Of a DNA stretch of 64,000 nucleotides, positions 61,737 to 64,000 are shown piece after piece. Below the pieces are notes generated by a model. That model worked only from the letters and a program-made list of their open reading frames with translations. It was not told the origin of the DNA and did not search any database. Numbering within the stretch: the first letter of the stretch is position 1; each line of letters begins with the position of its first letter. Both the position numbers and the translations under genes were made by a program. The stretch comes from Balneolaceae bacterium (GTDB lineage Bacteria > Bacteroidota > Rhodothermia > Balneolales > Balneolaceae), in the NCBI GenBank assembly GCA_007693395.1, contig REDS01000060.1:1-64000 (forward strand). Reading direction: 5' to 3'.

Positions 61737-62891
61737 TTAATTCAATAGTGTATTTGCAAACGCCCGTGTTTCTCTGTCAATAGTTTGTAACGCCAGAGGG
61801 GTAATTTCCTTATTCGATTCTATGCTAATTAATGATGATTCAATGATTTTAGGGATGTCAATATAACGAATTTCCCTTTTTAAAAATCGTTCTACAGCAA
61901 TTTCATTTGCAGCATTTAGTATAGCCGGTTTAAAACCTCCTGCTTTTGCAGCATCAATAGCCAGCTGAAGGCAGGGAAAACGATCAAAATCTACCGGCAT
62001 AAACTCGAGGTTCAAACGCTCACTGTAATCCAAAGTGCGGTTTGGATACGCAACTCTGTTAGGATAGGTTAGTGCATACAAAATAGGCACTTTCATATCA
62101 GGTGGGCCAAGCTGGGCTTTGGAAGAGCCATCAACAAATTCAATAATGGAATGGATGATACTTTGTGGATGAATTACCGGCTCAATCTTATCTACGGGCA
62201 GATTAAAGAGCCATTTAGCTTCGATAATTTCAAGACCCTTATTCATCATGGTTGATGAATCGATGGTTATTTTAGCACCCATATCCCAATTGGGATGATT
62301 CAGGGCGTCTTCAAGTGTTACATGCTGCATCTCTTCTTTTGTGTAATTCTTGAAGGGCCCACCGCTTGCAGTAATAACAATTTTACCAATATCCTTTTGA
62401 TTCTCACCGATAAGGCACTGAAGCATAGCAGAGTGCTCAGAATCTACAGGAATCAGGTTGCCGTTTTTGAACGCAGATAAATTGGTAAGAATCTCACCTC
62501 CAACTACTAACGACTCTTTATTAGCAAGAGCAACCTTTTTTGACCTGATTAGTGCATGATACGTAGACATAAACCCGGCGAAGCCAACGAGACTGTTTAA
62601 AAGAAGGTCGTAATCTCCTTCATTTGCATAATTATCAAGTCCATTGTTTCCATAGATGATGGATTCGGGCCTATAATCAAGCATTTCTTCAAATGCTGCA
62701 CTTTTGGTAGTGTTGGCGAGTATAACGGTTTCGGGCCTGAAACGATTAGCCTGCTTTGCAAGCAGAGTGTAATTATTATTAGCAGATAGTGCTGCTATAT
62801 GAAACAAATCATCTGCTTTTTCAAGTATTTCAAGAGCCTGGGTGCCGATTGAGCCGGTTGAGCCTAATATTGCGAGCTTAGGTTTATCCAA
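61737..62891 (-). CDS. dxr: 1-deoxy-D-xylulose-5-phosphate reductoisomerase
   Basis: LAILGSTGSIGTQALEI, LANKESLVVGG, PVDSEHSA, SGGPF, HPNWDMGAKITIDSSTMMNKGLE; start taken as TTG before DKPKLAILGSTGSIG. Confidence 0.95.
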   Translation of the reverse strand: MDKPKLAILGSTGSIGTQALEILEKADDLFHIAALSANNNYTLLAKQANRFRPETVILANTTKSAAFEEMLDYRPESIIYGNNGLDNYANEGDYDLLLNSLVGFAGFMSTYHALIRSKKVALANKESLVVGGEILTNLSAFKNGNLIPVDSEHSAMLQCLIGENQKDIGKIVITASGGPFKNYTKEEMQHVTLEDALNHPNWDMGAKITIDSSTMMNKGLEIIEAKWLFNLPVDKIEPVIHPQSIIHSIIEFVDGSSKAQLGPPDMKVPILYALTYPNRVAYPNRTLDYSERLNLEFMPVDFDRFPCLQLAIDAAKAGGFKPAILNAANEIAVERFLKREIRYIDIPKIIESSLISIESNKEITPLALQTIDRETRAFANTLLN

Positions 62892-62934
62892 AATAGAATG
62901 TTGATTATTCTTGACTATTGAAAATAGAAAATGT

Positions 62935-63846
62935 TCAGTGAAAGTAGCGGTTAGAATATTTTTTTGCAGCCTGAAACATAATTGCATGTGCTTCAACGGT
63001 TTCTTGGAGCGTTGGTGCATAACCACCAGAAAGTAACAGCACCATAGGTATTTCTTTTTGGGTGATTGTTTCAATCACAAGATGTTCCCTATCTATTAGT
63101 CCGTTGAGTGTAAGTGATAGCCGCCCAAAATGGTCGGTTTCAAGCGGGTCTATTCCTGCAAGATAGAACACCAAATCCGGGTTAAACCGGCTTAAAATAT
63201 CCTGAAGTGCAGATTCCAGTGTCATGAGGTAAGGTTTGTCTGTTGTGCCGTCTGGCAGCCCCACATCAAGTGTGGATGGTGGTTTGATAAATGGATAATT
63301 CTTCTCTCCATGAATGGAGAATGTGAAGACATCGTCATCATCTTTAAAAATTTCAGCGGTTCCGTTTCCCTGATGTACATCACAATCAATAACCAGAACT
63401 TTATGAACCCATTTTGCCTGCTTAAGCATTTTGATAGCAATTGCAACATCGTTATACACGCAAAAACCTTCACCATGATCTGGCATAGCGTGATGGGTGC
63501 CACCGGCAAGATTTCCTGCAATGCCGTCCTGAAGTGCCATAATCCCGGCATTAATAGTACCCTGTACGGCCAGTCTTGAGCGGATAGCCAAACCTTTGCT
63601 CCACGGCAATCCCATTCTTCGAATCTCTTTTTTGGTGAGCGAGCCATCCCAAACAGCTGTACTGTACCTGCTGCTGTGTACAGTCTGCAAGCTCGAAAAC
63701 TCGGCCATGCCGGGCTCAATAATGCTATTTTCTTTGATTACATTTTTAGCCAGCAAATAGCTGTGCAAGCCGGAAAATTTCTTCATTGGGAAGATGTGTC
63801 CATCCGGTAACGGAGCAACATAACCCGCAGCGTAGCTTATCCTCAC
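62935..63846 (-). CDS. Histone deacetylase family protein
   Basis: 303 aa, GTG start; GGTHHAMPDHGEGFCVYNDVAIA, VLVIDCDVHQGNGTAEIF, YLAGIDPLETDHFGRL. Confidence 0.93.
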   Translation of the reverse strand: MRISYAAGYVAPLPDGHIFPMKKFSGLHSYLLAKNVIKENSIIEPGMAEFSSLQTVHSSRYSTAVWDGSLTKKEIRRMGLPWSKGLAIRSRLAVQGTINAGIMALQDGIAGNLAGGTHHAMPDHGEGFCVYNDVAIAIKMLKQAKWVHKVLVIDCDVHQGNGTAEIFKDDDDVFTFSIHGEKNYPFIKPPSTLDVGLPDGTTDKPYLMTLESALQDILSRFNPDLVFYLAGIDPLETDHFGRLSLTLNGLIDREHLVIETITQKEIPMVLLLSGGYAPTLQETVEAHAIMFQAAKKYSNRYFH

Positions 63847-64000
63847 GTATTGATGATTTTGTTCAGCATTATTATCCCTAACATTCTGCCGGCGTTTTCT
63901 CGTTCTCTTCTGTAAGAATAAAAGTCCGTATTTTGAAAAGTGCAGTGCTGCGAAATCTCTATCTGCTCTTCAGGAATTTCTGCCGTTAAGAGCTGATGTC
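63843..64000 (-). CDS. pgeF: Polyphenol oxidase/laccase-domain protein, C-terminal part (runs off window)
   Basis: Minus-strand translation ...HQLLTAEIPEEQIEISQHCTFQNTDFYSYRRERENAGRMLGIIMLNKIINT*; CT...FYSYRRE...GRMLGII is typical of PgeF/YlmD C-termini; too short for the ORF track. Confidence 0.85.
   Translation of the reverse strand, partial: HQLLTAEIPEEQIEISQHCTFQNTDFYSYRRERENAGRMLGIIMLNKIINT

Noticed and set aside
63222-63719. 165-aa - strand ORF in an alternative frame of the HDAC gene
   Set aside because: Same-strand alternate frame of a clearly coding HDAC-family gene.
1-64000. CRISPR arrays, prophage, IS elements, retrons or large defence islands
   Set aside because: No regularly spaced repeats, transposase, integrase, RT or Cas-like ORFs seen; gene content is almost entirely housekeeping.

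Overview
The window is mostly core genome of what looks like a Balneolota/Bacteroidota-type bacterium. The lineage call is inference from gene content and order, not a database search. I can support about 60 protein-coding genes, one tRNA-Val(GAC), three terminator-like hairpins and one decayed gene. Main blocks: sucD; a VapBC-like toxin-antitoxin pair; dnaG; an Fe3+ ABC substrate-binding protein and permease; icmF; a translation operon (thrS-infC-rpmI-rplT // pheS-pheT) running into a small coiled-coil gene, zapA, trhA, a ymdB-like gene and lolD; nusB/ychF; deoC with two ALDH-family genes; pckA; leuS; a fused PPK2; yjbQ; a UvrD-type helicase; der; a lone nuoI; a rimK/retropepsin/AspA-AstE cluster; and pssA-psd-rseP-dxr-HDAC-pgeF. 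I found no CRISPR, prophage, IS element or rRNA, and no clear large novel system. The best second-look items are: (1) an unannotated, frameshifted RES-domain toxin remnant at 33262-33525; (2) infC apparently starting at a non-canonical AUC codon 17 codons upstream of the ORF call; (3) a small coiled-coil ORF overlapping zapA (ZapB-like candidate); (4) a split ALDH16-like pair with a catalytic-domain-less partner next to deoC; (5) a coupled retropepsin-RimK-deacylase cluster.
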